DNA from: RUG563 sp964423675
GTDB lineage: Bacteria; Bacillota; Clostridia; Christensenellales; Aristaeellaceae
Direction of reading: 5' to 3'
DNA length: 64,000 bases
Assembly: GCA_964423675.1 (NCBI GenBank)
Contig: CAYRFP010000001.1
Coordinates: 1-64,000, forward strand
Both the position numbers and the translations under genes were made by a program. Position 1 is the first letter of the stretch, and every line of letters starts with the position of its first letter. The notes under the pieces were generated by a model. The model saw nothing but the letters and a program-made list of their open reading frames with translations, was not told where the DNA came from and searched no databases. Below, piece by piece: positions 26,581-34,543 of the stretch.

Positions 26581-26586
26581 TATAAT
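26581..26586 (+). promoter_or_regulatory. Possible -10 box before azlC
   Basis: TATAAT directly before the terminator hairpin at 26587, with a poor -35 (TATCTT). If used, transcription would start inside the hairpin, which would then not fold. Confidence 0.35.
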
Positions 26587-26621
26587 AAAAGACGCTTTTC
26601 TTTTGCGAAAAGCGTCTTTTT
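26587..26621 (+). terminator. Terminator after the XRE gene
   Basis: A 14-bp perfect stem AAAAGACGCTTTTC / GAAAAGCGTCTTTT with a 6-base loop; the 3' arm ends in four T residues. Confidence 0.8.
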
Positions 26622-26646
26622 ATAGTGAAAGCAGGGAGTGATGTCT

Positions 26647-27384
26647 GTGCGTGCCAAGGTTCCTTGCCATCCTGGCTTCCGAAAGGGCCTACGGGATGGT
26701 CTGCCTATTGCACTGGGCTATTTTGCCGTTTCGTTTTCGTTGGGCATAACCGCCCGGAATTTGGGCGTAACAGCCTTGCAAGGTTTTCTGGCTAGTCTGC
26801 TTAACAATGCATCTGCCGGGGAGTATGCGGGCTTTACCCAGATTGCAGCCCAATCGACTTATTGGGAAATGGCGCTGATTACGCTCATTACCAATGCTCG
26901 CTATTTGCTGATGAGTTGTGCACTGAGCCAGCGCTTTTCGCCGGACACCGGGCTTGGTCACCGGTTGCTTGTAGGCTTTGATGTGACGGATGAGATTTTT
27001 GGCATTACGATTGCTCAGCCTGGTTTCCTGGATCCCTATTATTCGTATGGTGCAATGACCCTTGCGGTTCCTGCCTGGGCGGTAGGAACGATGCTGGGCG
27101 TGATGGTAGGAAATATTCTGCCGACTCGCTTGGTCAGCGCACTGAGCGTAGCGCTGTATGGCATGTTTTTGGCGATTATCATTCCTCCCTGCCGGACAAG
27201 CAAGCCGGTTGCCGGGCTTGTTCTGGTCAGCTTTGTGTTAAGCGCCCTTACTTCGTTCCTTCCTGCGTTCGCCGCCCTTTCGGATGGCATTCGTGTGATC
27301 TTGCTTACCATTATTATCTCTGCGGTTGGGGCGCTTCTGTTCCCTGTTTCGATGGATTCTCAGGAGGCCGAGCATGCGCAATAA
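26647..27384 (+). CDS. azlC: AzlC family branched-chain amino acid exporter, large subunit
   Basis: About 245 residues with several membrane helices. Family marks are GLPIALGYFAVSFSLGI near the N-terminus and the NARYLLMSCALS segment. Together with AzlD it exports branched-chain amino acids and analogues. GTG 26647 is placed 8 bases after GGGAG; ATG 26641 and GTG 26638 are in frame but too close to that site, so the exact start is open. The 3' end overlaps azlD by 11 bases. Confidence 0.9.
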   Translation: MRAKVPCHPGFRKGLRDGLPIALGYFAVSFSLGITARNLGVTALQGFLASLLNNASAGEYAGFTQIAAQSTYWEMALITLITNARYLLMSCALSQRFSPDTGLGHRLLVGFDVTDEIFGITIAQPGFLDPYYSYGAMTLAVPAWAVGTMLGVMVGNILPTRLVSALSVALYGMFLAIIIPPCRTSKPVAGLVLVSFVLSALTSFLPAFAALSDGIRVILLTIIISAVGALLFPVSMDSQEAEHAQ

Positions 27385-27679
27385 CTATGCATATATTCTG
27401 ATTATGGCGGCTGTAACCTATCTTATCCGGGTTTTGCCGCTGACTTTGATTCGCAAGCAAATCAAAAACCGTTTCCTTCGCTCTTTTCTTTATTATGTCC
27501 CCTATGTGACGCTTTCTGTGATGACATTCCCAGCCATTCTCTCCGCTACGCAATCTCCAATTGCTGGGGCAGCGGCGCTGGCAGCGGGCATTATTGCATC
27601 TTGGCTGGGAGCAAGCCTATTTCAAGTTGCCTGCGGGTGCTGTGGGATTGTGCTGGTGCTGGAACTTTTCCTGGTTTGA
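27374..27679 (+). CDS. azlD: AzlD family branched-chain amino acid exporter, small subunit
   Basis: A 101-residue membrane protein with the family pattern TYLIRVLPLTLIRKQI, then YYVPYVTLSVMTFPAIL and two more hydrophobic stretches. ATG 27374 follows CAGGAGG within the end of azlC, so the two are translationally coupled. It is the partner that completes the AzlCD exporter. A strong terminator follows. Confidence 0.93.
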   Translation: MRNNYAYILIMAAVTYLIRVLPLTLIRKQIKNRFLRSFLYYVPYVTLSVMTFPAILSATQSPIAGAAALAAGIIASWLGASLFQVACGCCGIVLVLELFLV

Positions 27680-27698
27680 TTTCCCCTATACGCACAAT

Positions 27699-27735
27699 CA
27701 AAAAGCTGCTGAGATTCTTCTCAGCAGCTTTTTGC
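27699..27735. terminator. Bidirectional terminator after azlD and rnpB
   Basis: A perfect 14-bp stem AAAAGCTGCTGAGA / TCTCAGCAGCTTTT with a 4-base loop, T-rich on both sides. Confidence 0.9.
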
Positions 27736-27790
27736 AAAGAAATAATATCTTTGCTTTGGCCCGCAATAAGCGGGTGTTTTCTTTTGTAAA

Positions 27791-28130
27791 GTGGCAAAGC
27801 GTGGCCTGTAAGCCGGGTTCTGTTGAAAATGGCCATCTATCTACGCGCAAAGTCGCCAATGCGCTCAAGCGATACTGCGGAAACAGGACGGGCCGCCCTA
27901 TGCGTTTCCTACATCTTGCACCGAATGGGGTTTACATGACGGCACAGTCGCCAGGCCGCCGGTGCGCTCTTACCGCACCTTTCCACCCTTACCGCAAAAA
28001 AGCGGCGGTATCTCTCTGTTGCACTTGCCTTGGAGTCGCCTCCACCAGCCGTTAACTGGCATCCTGCCCTGTGGTGCCCGGACTTTCCTCATGCCTTTCG
28101 GCACGCAGCCATTCAGCCGCCTTTGTCACC
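27791..28130 (-). ncRNA. rnpB: RNase P RNA (class A-like)
   Basis: Minus-strand sequence contains the conserved 5' core GAGGAAAGTCCGGGC, the CAGGATGCCAG segment, GGTAAGAGCGCACCG, and the 3' core ACAGAACCCGGCTTA. The ends GGTGACAAAG and CTTTGCCAC pair as helix P1, which sets the limits. It is the catalytic RNA that removes 5' leaders from tRNA precursors. Its own promoter lies directly upstream. The 3' boundary is set by pairing, so a few bases either way are possible. Confidence 0.95.
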
Positions 28131-28135
28131 TTTTT

Positions 28136-28164
28136 ATTATACTGCTTATTTGAGCATTCGTCAA
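28136..28164 (-). promoter_or_regulatory. Promoter of rnpB
   Basis: On the minus strand TTGACG, a 17-base spacer, TATAAT, about 6 bases before the predicted RNA 5' end. Confidence 0.88.
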
Positions 28165-28171
28165 CGGGAAA

Positions 28172-29182
28172 TCATTCATCCCATCCTTTAGAGGAATGAC
28201 GATCCTGCTTGGATAAAGCCTTTTGCCGCTTGGAAATTGCAATCCATTCTTCTTTGCTTTTACGGTGAGCTTCCTGGGAAAGCCCCTGGAATTCATCCCA
28301 CTGCGCCTGAGTGATTTCACCGCGTTCAATGGCGGCACGAACGGCACATTGCGGCTCATGGGTATGCGAGCAATTAGAAAAACGACATTGTTTCGGCAAA
28401 AACTCCAAGTTGGCGAAGGTTTCGTTTACGCCATGCGCAGCATCAATCAATCCGAGTTCTCGCATGCCGGGGGTATCCATGATCATCGCACCGCTATCCA
28501 GCGCAATAATTTGCCGATGCGTCGTTGTGTGGCGGCCTTTGCTGTCATCCTCACGGATTCCGTTTACATCCATAATTTTTTTGCCGGCCAGTGCATTCAC
28601 CAGCGTTGATTTGCCCACGCCGGAGGAACCGAGAAACACGGTGATCGTGCCGGGCTTTAGATAACCTTTTACAGCTTCGAGTCCGTATCCCGTAATTACA
28701 CTGATAGCAAACACCGGGCAATGAGGGGCTTCTTCCTCGGCGGCGCGTTGATATGCCGAAATGTTTTCGGCCTTGTCCGCCTTGGTAAGGAGAACGGCAT
28801 AATTAGCCCCAGACTGTCGTGCCACGGCCAGATAGCGACGAATTCGTTTGGGATTAAACTCATGATTCGCGGAAGTAAGAATGAATACCGTGTCGAAATT
28901 GGCGGCGATGGCCTGATTGTTTCCTTTGGAAAAGCCATCGAAACGCTGAAAAAAGGTGCGTCTGGGATGGGTTTGGATAATTATTACATCCCCCATTTCA
29001 TTGGGAAGGATTGAAACGATGTCGCCTGTGACGGGATAGGCCATGCCTGCACCGTGATAGTAAACAGAGGCCTTGAGCCTGCCAAAGCATTCTTCGCCGG
29101 ATTCAATTATTTGCAATTGATAACGTTCCTTATGCACCGCAATTACCCGTGCTGCGTTAGAAATTTTTTTCTGATTTTCCAA
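28172..29182 (-). CDS. rsgA: Ribosome small subunit-dependent GTPase A
   Basis: A 336-residue circularly permuted GTPase that helps late 30S maturation. The order is OB-fold, then G4 (LLTKAD), G1 (GSSGVGKST, near residue 185) and G3 (DTPGMRELG), the diagnostic permuted arrangement. A C-terminal zinc site follows (CRFSNCSHTHEPQC). TTG 29182 is the start, with AAAAGGAG 8 bases upstream. The upstream 266 bases hold a structured region and a terminator, so expression may depend on read-through or on a promoter I cannot place. Confidence 0.96.
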   Translation of the reverse strand: MENQKKISNAARVIAVHKERYQLQIIESGEECFGRLKASVYYHGAGMAYPVTGDIVSILPNEMGDVIIIQTHPRRTFFQRFDGFSKGNNQAIAANFDTVFILTSANHEFNPKRIRRYLAVARQSGANYAVLLTKADKAENISAYQRAAEEEAPHCPVFAISVITGYGLEAVKGYLKPGTITVFLGSSGVGKSTLVNALAGKKIMDVNGIREDDSKGRHTTTHRQIIALDSGAMIMDTPGMRELGLIDAAHGVNETFANLEFLPKQCRFSNCSHTHEPQCAVRAAIERGEITQAQWDEFQGLSQEAHRKSKEEWIAISKRQKALSKQDRHSSKGWDE

Positions 29183-29223
29183 TGCAGATTCTCCTTTTTA
29201 CGTTTCAGTTCGTTTTTTCCACA

Positions 29224-29265
29224 CAAAAAGCCACCGAAGCAGCCGTGTGACTCCTTCCAGTGGCT
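29224..29265 (-). terminator. Terminator upstream of rsgA
   Basis: On the minus strand AGCCACTGGAAG pairs with CTTCGGTGGCT (one bulge, one G-U), followed by TTTTTG. It lies 42 bases before the rsgA start, so it ends an upstream transcript or acts as an attenuator. Confidence 0.75.
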
Positions 29266-29400
29266 TCTGGAAAAACGCTTGAGGTTACTTGGTTACAGGG
29301 CATTGCAAACAGACGGGTAGTTGTACCCCGTTTTCTGTGTGCGCCCAAGCTATGAAGTTACTGGGTCACAACCACCGATTCCATTTTCTTCATCATAACT
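29266..29400 (-). ncRNA. Candidate structured RNA of unknown class
   Basis: Between the zinc-ribbon gene and the rsgA terminator lies a long interrupted hairpin: GGGC (29298-29301) with GCCC (29343-29346), GCAAACAGA (29305-29313) with TCTGTGTGC (29334-29342, one mismatch), and CGGG (29314-29317) with CCCG (29327-29330), loop 9 bases. Two near-copies of GTTACTTGGTTACA flank it (29284-29297 and 29357-29370). The strand is inferred from the minus-strand terminator. It could be a 6S-like RNA or an rsgA leader. I found no T-box core. I cannot assign a family. Confidence 0.45.
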
Positions 29401-29448
29401 CATTTCCCCTTTCACCTGTAAATTTATGAATCTGCCGATGCTTCTGAA

Positions 29449-30153
29449 TCAGAGCACGATCAGAAGCCGTCCGCAGGTTTCACACTCCACCAGTTCTCCC
29501 GCCTTAATCTTTCTGGAAACAGCGGAAGGCAGCGACATATTACATCCGCCGCACTGATCGCCCAAAAGCTGGGCAAGCGGCGGAACACTGCGACGTTTAA
29601 TATTCTGATACCGTTCCATCAAATCCGGTTCAATGCCTTTGGATTTTTCGGTTGCTACGGCTTTCAGCGTCGTCAGTTCCTTGCTCTTTTCCTGGTACTC
29701 CGCATCGTATTCTACCTTCAGCTTGTCAAATTCCCCTTTCGCCTTAGCTGCGCGAACCTTGACATCATGCTGAAGACGTTCCCGGTCGCCAGCATCCTTG
29801 CGAATGCGCCGGATTTCCTGCTCGTAGGTGGTCAGATTATTCTGGAACCGCCGGACATCGGAAATGAATTGCTGCGCAGTTTCACTATCCTGCGGCGGGT
29901 CATTTTCCAGTTTGGTTTGCAGAGATTTTAATTGGTTTTCCGTCATGGCCACAGCATCCTTCAACGCTTCCAGCCGATCTGCCATGGCGGCCACTTCGCC
30001 AGTGATGCGTTTCATCACGTTCTGCTGCTCCAGCAAATAATCCCGATATTTCACCAGTTTCTGGCGCGTGGGCGAACGCTTGATGGAATTCTCCATCTTG
30101 TCAGCTTCCATATCCGCCTGCTGGTAATCCCACAAAAGGTGCAATTGATCCAT
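29449..30153 (-). CDS. Coiled-coil protein with C-terminal C4 zinc ribbon
   Basis: A 234-residue protein. Residues 1-175 form a long coiled coil (KDAVAMTENQLKSLQTKLEN) and the C-terminus is a C4 zinc ribbon, QCGGCNMSL followed by CETCGRLL. This matches the zf-RING_7/HP0958-like family; it usually sits next to a Nif3-family gene in Firmicutes, as here. The role is not settled; binding to nucleic acid or a chaperone-like role has been suggested for relatives. The start ATG 30153 follows AAGGAGGG. It is the last gene of the dgt-dnaG-rpoD cluster. Confidence 0.9.
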   Translation of the reverse strand: MDQLHLLWDYQQADMEADKMENSIKRSPTRQKLVKYRDYLLEQQNVMKRITGEVAAMADRLEALKDAVAMTENQLKSLQTKLENDPPQDSETAQQFISDVRRFQNNLTTYEQEIRRIRKDAGDRERLQHDVKVRAAKAKGEFDKLKVEYDAEYQEKSKELTTLKAVATEKSKGIEPDLMERYQNIKRRSVPPLAQLLGDQCGGCNMSLPSAVSRKIKAGELVECETCGRLLIVL

Positions 30154-30173
30154 GAAAAAAAGCCCTCCTTATT

Positions 30174-30941
30174 TTAAACGCGGCCAAACGGCACGCACTG
30201 GGATGCATAAACCCGTACAGAGTATTGTACATCATCCAGCTGCTTTTGTAAATAGTTGGTCAAAACAGGAACCAATGGCGCCTCGGTTCCATAGTGTCCG
30301 CCATCGAACAAAAGAAAATCCTCCATTGCTGCGGACAGGGCATTGTGATGGCGCACTTCGCCGGTCAGCAAAGCCTGCGCGCCCTGGGCCATTGCTTCTG
30401 CCCAGCCCTCGTCATAAGCGCCGCCGGCGATGCCCAGGGTAGAAATCGTTTTGTCCGGCCCATATGCGCGAACAGGAAAGTGAAGCGCATTCGTCATTTT
30501 TTGCTGCAATACGTGGGCGGAAAGTGGCTTAGGCAAATCCCCCAGAAAGAGATATTGCCCTGCCTTTCTTATATTTTCCAGTCCTAGCAGCCTGGCGCAG
30601 CAAGCGCTTCCGCATAATTCGGTCTGATCCAGATTAGTATGTACACTGATCAGCGATTGATGCTGACGAATCATTTCGCAGAGAATCCGCGCTTCAGGGT
30701 CTTCTTCCGCTATATTTTTTCTGGCATGGAACAAAAGCGGGTGATGGGAAACGATAAGATCCGCTCCCAGCACTTTGGCCTCTTGGACAACCTGCTCCGT
30801 TGCGTCCAGCGTAACCAAAATTTTCTGAACTGGAAAATCGCGCTTACCAACCAGCAGACCTACATTATCAAAATCCTCGGCCATTTCAAAAGGCGCAAGC
30901 TGGCGCAGAATATCTTCAATGGTTTGAACTGTCGCTAACAC
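30174..30941 (-). CDS. Nif3-like dinuclear metal centre protein
   Basis: About 255 residues of the Nif3/YqfO family, hexameric proteins with a two-metal site. Metal-ligand regions are visible: VSHHPLLF near residue 67, SVHTNLDQ near 100, and GEVRHH plus FDGGHYGTE towards the end. The family is also annotated as a GTP cyclohydrolase I type 2 homologue, but the in vivo reaction is unknown. GTG 30941 is chosen because AAGGAGG lies 9 bases upstream; the longer reading from 30998 lacks such a site. It overlaps trmK by 26 bases. Confidence 0.92.
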   Translation of the reverse strand: MLATVQTIEDILRQLAPFEMAEDFDNVGLLVGKRDFPVQKILVTLDATEQVVQEAKVLGADLIVSHHPLLFHARKNIAEEDPEARILCEMIRQHQSLISVHTNLDQTELCGSACCARLLGLENIRKAGQYLFLGDLPKPLSAHVLQQKMTNALHFPVRAYGPDKTISTLGIAGGAYDEGWAEAMAQGAQALLTGEVRHHNALSAAMEDFLLFDGGHYGTEAPLVPVLTNYLQKQLDDVQYSVRVYASQCVPFGRV

Positions 30942-31581
30942 GCTGATATTCCTCCTTGAGCCATTGCAAATTCTTTTCGGCGGCTGTTGTACGTTCACAG
31001 GATGTTACGCCAATACGCCATTGCAAATAATCTGGATACCCAGCAGGGCAGGAGCACGACAGAACAGGCCCTAAAAAGAGTCTTCGTTCGTCTGCGGGCA
31101 TTTCTCCAGGAATTGCCCGCATAACAACGTAAAATCGCCCGCCTGCTTGGGCAATTTCCTCACGATCCATGGTATAGCCCAGCCGCTGAAGCGTTGAACG
31201 AACCAGCGGCAACTGTGTATGGGCAGAAAGCACAAGCGTTGCGCCCTGAAGTTTTTCCTTTCCGGAAAGCAGGATTTCCGACAGCGTGTGTCCCCCCATG
31301 CCTAAAATAGCGATGCTCTGCGCAGGAGCAGGCAACGCCGCCAGCCCGTCCCCTACGCTAAAATCTGCTTGATCGCTTAAACCATGTAGCGCAAGCAATC
31401 GCCTGGCCTTGCTGAGGGAATCGACGCTAATATCGGCAACGCACATCCGCTGGCAGCGGTGGTTTGCCAGCAAATAACAAGACAACCGCCCATGGTCGGC
31501 TCCGATATCGGCGCCGTAGGCACAGGCGGGAAACATGGCTGCCGCACGGGACAGTCGGTCGTCTAAGCTTGGCAAACGCAT
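30916..31581 (-). CDS. trmK: tRNA (adenine(22)-N1)-methyltransferase
   Basis: A 221-residue class I SAM methyltransferase of the TrmK/YqfN family, which makes m1A22 in tRNA. The SAM motif YGADIGADHGRLSCYLL opens the fold at about residues 22-38, followed by CVADIS and the family segment AILGMGGHTL. The position between rpoD and a Nif3 gene is the conserved Firmicute arrangement. ATG 31581 lies 4 bases after the rpoD stop. Confidence 0.93.
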   Translation of the reverse strand: MRLPSLDDRLSRAAAMFPACAYGADIGADHGRLSCYLLANHRCQRMCVADISVDSLSKARRLLALHGLSDQADFSVGDGLAALPAPAQSIAILGMGGHTLSEILLSGKEKLQGATLVLSAHTQLPLVRSTLQRLGYTMDREEIAQAGGRFYVVMRAIPGEMPADERRLFLGPVLSCSCPAGYPDYLQWRIGVTSCERTTAAEKNLQWLKEEYQRVSDSSNH

Positions 31582-31585
31582 AGCG

Positions 31586-32680
31586 TTAATCCAAATAGTC
31601 TTTCAGTTTCTTGCTGCGGCTCGGATGACGCAGCTTTCGCAGGGCTTTCGCCTCGATTTGGCGAATGCGTTCCCGGGTGACTTTGAATTCTTTTCCCACT
31701 TCTTCCAGCGTCCGCTGGTGGCCATCATCCAGACCAAAACGCAACCGGAGCACCTTTTCTTCCCGAGGCGTCAGGGTATCCAACACATCCCAAAGCTGTT
31801 CCTTCATCAGCGCATGCGAAGCAGCTTCGGCGGGAGCGGGCGCATTTTCGTCCATCAGGAAATCGCCCAAATGGCTATCTTCTTCTTCGCCGATAGGCGT
31901 TTCGAGAGATACTGGCTCCTGGGCAATTTTGATAATTTCCCGCACCTTGCCTTCGCTGATGCCCATGGCTTTTGCGATTTCCTCCGGGGTAGGCTCCCGG
32001 CCATATTCCTGCAGAAGCTGTCGGGAAACACGAATCAGCTTATTAATGGTTTCCACCATGTGAACAGGAATACGGATGGTTCGCGCCTGGTCAGCAATTG
32101 CACGGGTAATAGCCTGGCGAATCCACCAGGTGGCGTAAGTAGAAAATTTATAGCCTTTTCGATAGTCGAATTTTTCCACAGCCTTAATCAGACCCAAATT
32201 GCCCTCCTGGATCAGATCCAGAAAAAGCATACCGCGTCCTACATATCGCTTGGCAATGGAAACCACCAGACGCAAATTTGCTTCGGCCAGCTTTTTTTTG
32301 GCTTCTTCATCGCCTTGCTCCATTCGCTGAGCGATTTCAATTTCTTCATCCGCAGTCAAAAGCGGCACACGGCCAATCTCTTTAAGATACATCCGCACCG
32401 GGTCGTCAATGCTGATGCCCTCGGGCATGGACAGGTCCAGATCCTCAGGCAGATCCTCAGTCTGTGTCTCGGCCTGTGCAGGCGCAACATCGTTTTCGCT
32501 GCGGGTTACATTAATACCCATTCCCTCGAAGGTTTCCAAAATACTGTCGAACTGCTCGGGATCAATTTCATAGTTGGCAAGTTTGGAAATGATTTCGTCA
32601 TAGGTAAGGGTTCCCTTTTTCTTGCCCAATTCATAAAGTTCATTCAGCTTCGCCTGTTTCACGTCCATTTGCGTGCTCAT
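31586..32680 (-). CDS. rpoD: Primary sigma factor RpoD (SigA)
   Basis: A 364-residue housekeeping sigma factor. A short region 1.1-like domain occupies the first 60 residues (LYELGKKKGTLTYDEI), then an acidic linker. Region 1.2 is DDPVRMYLKEIGRVPLLT, region 2 includes IQEGNLGLIKAVEKFD and YKFSTYATWWIRQAI, region 3 is present, and region 4 carries EVGKEFKVTRERIRQIEAKA. It lacks the large non-conserved insertion of proteobacterial RpoD. ATG 32680 follows GAGAGGAG. The promoters in this window match its expected -35/-10 consensus. Confidence 0.97.
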   Translation of the reverse strand: MSTQMDVKQAKLNELYELGKKKGTLTYDEIISKLANYEIDPEQFDSILETFEGMGINVTRSENDVAPAQAETQTEDLPEDLDLSMPEGISIDDPVRMYLKEIGRVPLLTADEEIEIAQRMEQGDEEAKKKLAEANLRLVVSIAKRYVGRGMLFLDLIQEGNLGLIKAVEKFDYRKGYKFSTYATWWIRQAITRAIADQARTIRIPVHMVETINKLIRVSRQLLQEYGREPTPEEIAKAMGISEGKVREIIKIAQEPVSLETPIGEEEDSHLGDFLMDENAPAPAEAASHALMKEQLWDVLDTLTPREEKVLRLRFGLDDGHQRTLEEVGKEFKVTRERIRQIEAKALRKLRHPSRSKKLKDYLD

Positions 32681-32703
32681 TGGCGTTCACTCCTCTCTTG
32701 CCG

Positions 32704-34464
32704 TCAGCGGCCCTGCTGCTTCAATCGGGCCAGTTCTTTGGAAAGTTCCGAAACTTCTCTGAGTGCCTGGCCTCTTGACTCAGCGTCAGTCGCTGATTTT
32801 ACCAGGTCGCTCATGCTTTGAATATCTTGCTGCAAATGATGGATTTGCAGGTTGCGCAGACAATCACCTGCAATAGTGGCTGCGTTTTCCCGCTCATCAT
32901 CGCTAAGCATGGTGAATACCTCGCCGACGGCCTGCCGTAATGAATCGTTTTCTGCCTGGGCGATTATTTCAGCAGGAGAAATGCCGGAAAGTAAGTCATT
33001 GGCGATGGCGCGCAGGTTTTGGTCTGAAAAATCCTGAAGCTTTACCATGCCCTTAGGCAGTTTGCCTGTGGCCAGCAGTGCCAGCATGGTTTGCTCTGCC
33101 CGATATCCTTCCGGCAAACGAATACGCTTTGCAGATATTTTTTCCCGCAAGGGCTCCGCTTTATTCGGCTGCCCCATAGATTCCGGCGAAACGCCGATTT
33201 GCGCCAGCAGAACATCTCTGGTAAATCCGGTTTGAACAGATAAAAGTTCCAGATAGTTTTCCAATTCTACAGGTTCACGCACCTTGCGCAAAATGGCCGC
33301 ACAGCCCTTTGCGTATTCGGTTCGTCCATCCTGAGTTTCCAGGTCGTGCTGAAGCCGAAGCCTCTGCATTTGAAAACTGACGGCGGACATGGGGCGCAGC
33401 GCCTGAAACGCATTCAACCCACGCTGGCGGATGAACTCATCCGGATCAAGTCCGTCCGGGAAATAAAGTACTTTGGCTGGAACGGCCTCTGCTTCAAAGA
33501 TTCCCAGCGCACGTTCGATTGCATGCTGCCCCGCTTCATCGCCGTCATAGGCGACCCACACCTCTGGAGCATATCGTTTCAGCAACCGCGCCTGTTCATT
33601 GGTCAGTGATGTTCCAAGGGTTGCGACTGCGCCGGAAACCCCGGCCTGCGTTACCGCCACCACATCCATATACCCTTCCACCAACAGAATGCGCTTTAAA
33701 TCTCTGATTTTACGAACCAGATTGATGGCATAAACGCCCTTGCGCTTGTTGAAAACGGGAGTATCGGAGGTGTTGAGATACTTTGGCTTCGCATCTCCCA
33801 TCGCCCGCCCGCCAAAGCCCAGCACGTTTCCCTGCTGGTCAATGATGGGAAACATCGCCCGATTGCGGAACATGTCAAAGGCATGATCGCCTTTAACAAC
33901 AGAAAGTCCCGCCAGGCCCAGCTCCTGCTGTGTGTAACCCTTTTCGAGCAAGTAGCTTGTAAGATCATCCCATCGGTCAACCGATGCGCCTAGACCGAAG
34001 CGACGGATAATTCCATCATCCAGCCCGCGGCTGTGAAGATAATCCAGAATCGTCTTGCCCTCTGGCTGCCAAAGCCGATCATGATAAAAATGAGCGGCCT
34101 CACGGTTTGCGGAAAGAAGCCGTTCTCGCTGACTGCGCCGCCGCTCATAATCCGGATCATCTTCCATTTCAGGAAGAGGCATATGCATGCGATCGGCTAA
34201 CAGTTTTACAGCCTCCAAGAACGAGCAGCGCTCCATTTCCATCACAAACTGAACCACATTGCCGCCGGCCTTGCAGCCGAAGCAATAGTAAAGATTCAGA
34301 TCGGCATTGACGGAAAAGGAAGGGGTTTTTTCATGATGGAAGGGACAAAGCCCCCAATATCTGCGGCCGTCTTTTTTCAGCGACAGATATCCAGAAACGA
34401 CAGATACAATGTCCGCCCGGGCATATAGTTCATCCAGCCATGCCGATGGCAGCCGTCCAGCCAT
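32704..34464 (-). CDS. dnaG: DNA primase
   Basis: A 586-residue primase that lays RNA primers for replication. The N-terminal CHC2-type zinc finger reads CPFHHEKTPSF then YYCFGCKAGG. The catalytic core has FGGRAMGDAKPKYLN, and the TOPRIM domain has LLVEGYMDVVAV and VAYDGDEAGQHA. The C-terminal helicase-interaction region is divergent, as usual. ATG 34464 is preferred over 34491 because GAAGGGAGGG precedes it. It is followed directly by rpoD in the classical macromolecular synthesis order. Confidence 0.96.
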   Translation of the reverse strand: MAGRLPSAWLDELYARADIVSVVSGYLSLKKDGRRYWGLCPFHHEKTPSFSVNADLNLYYCFGCKAGGNVVQFVMEMERCSFLEAVKLLADRMHMPLPEMEDDPDYERRRSQRERLLSANREAAHFYHDRLWQPEGKTILDYLHSRGLDDGIIRRFGLGASVDRWDDLTSYLLEKGYTQQELGLAGLSVVKGDHAFDMFRNRAMFPIIDQQGNVLGFGGRAMGDAKPKYLNTSDTPVFNKRKGVYAINLVRKIRDLKRILLVEGYMDVVAVTQAGVSGAVATLGTSLTNEQARLLKRYAPEVWVAYDGDEAGQHAIERALGIFEAEAVPAKVLYFPDGLDPDEFIRQRGLNAFQALRPMSAVSFQMQRLRLQHDLETQDGRTEYAKGCAAILRKVREPVELENYLELLSVQTGFTRDVLLAQIGVSPESMGQPNKAEPLREKISAKRIRLPEGYRAEQTMLALLATGKLPKGMVKLQDFSDQNLRAIANDLLSGISPAEIIAQAENDSLRQAVGEVFTMLSDDERENAATIAGDCLRNLQIHHLQQDIQSMSDLVKSATDAESRGQALREVSELSKELARLKQQGR

Positions 34465-34543
34465 TTCCGTCCCTCCCTTCACTTGTGGCATAATTCGCGA
34501 TCAAGGCCCATTTTCCTGCAAGAAAACAGATTTTTTGCGCTTT

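Noticed and set aside
29183..29448. T-box riboswitch before rsgA
   Set aside because: No AGGGTGGNACCGCG-type core and rsgA is not an amino-acid gene.
31535..32821. 428-codon plus-strand frame
   Set aside because: Antisense to rpoD, whose sigma regions are unmistakable.
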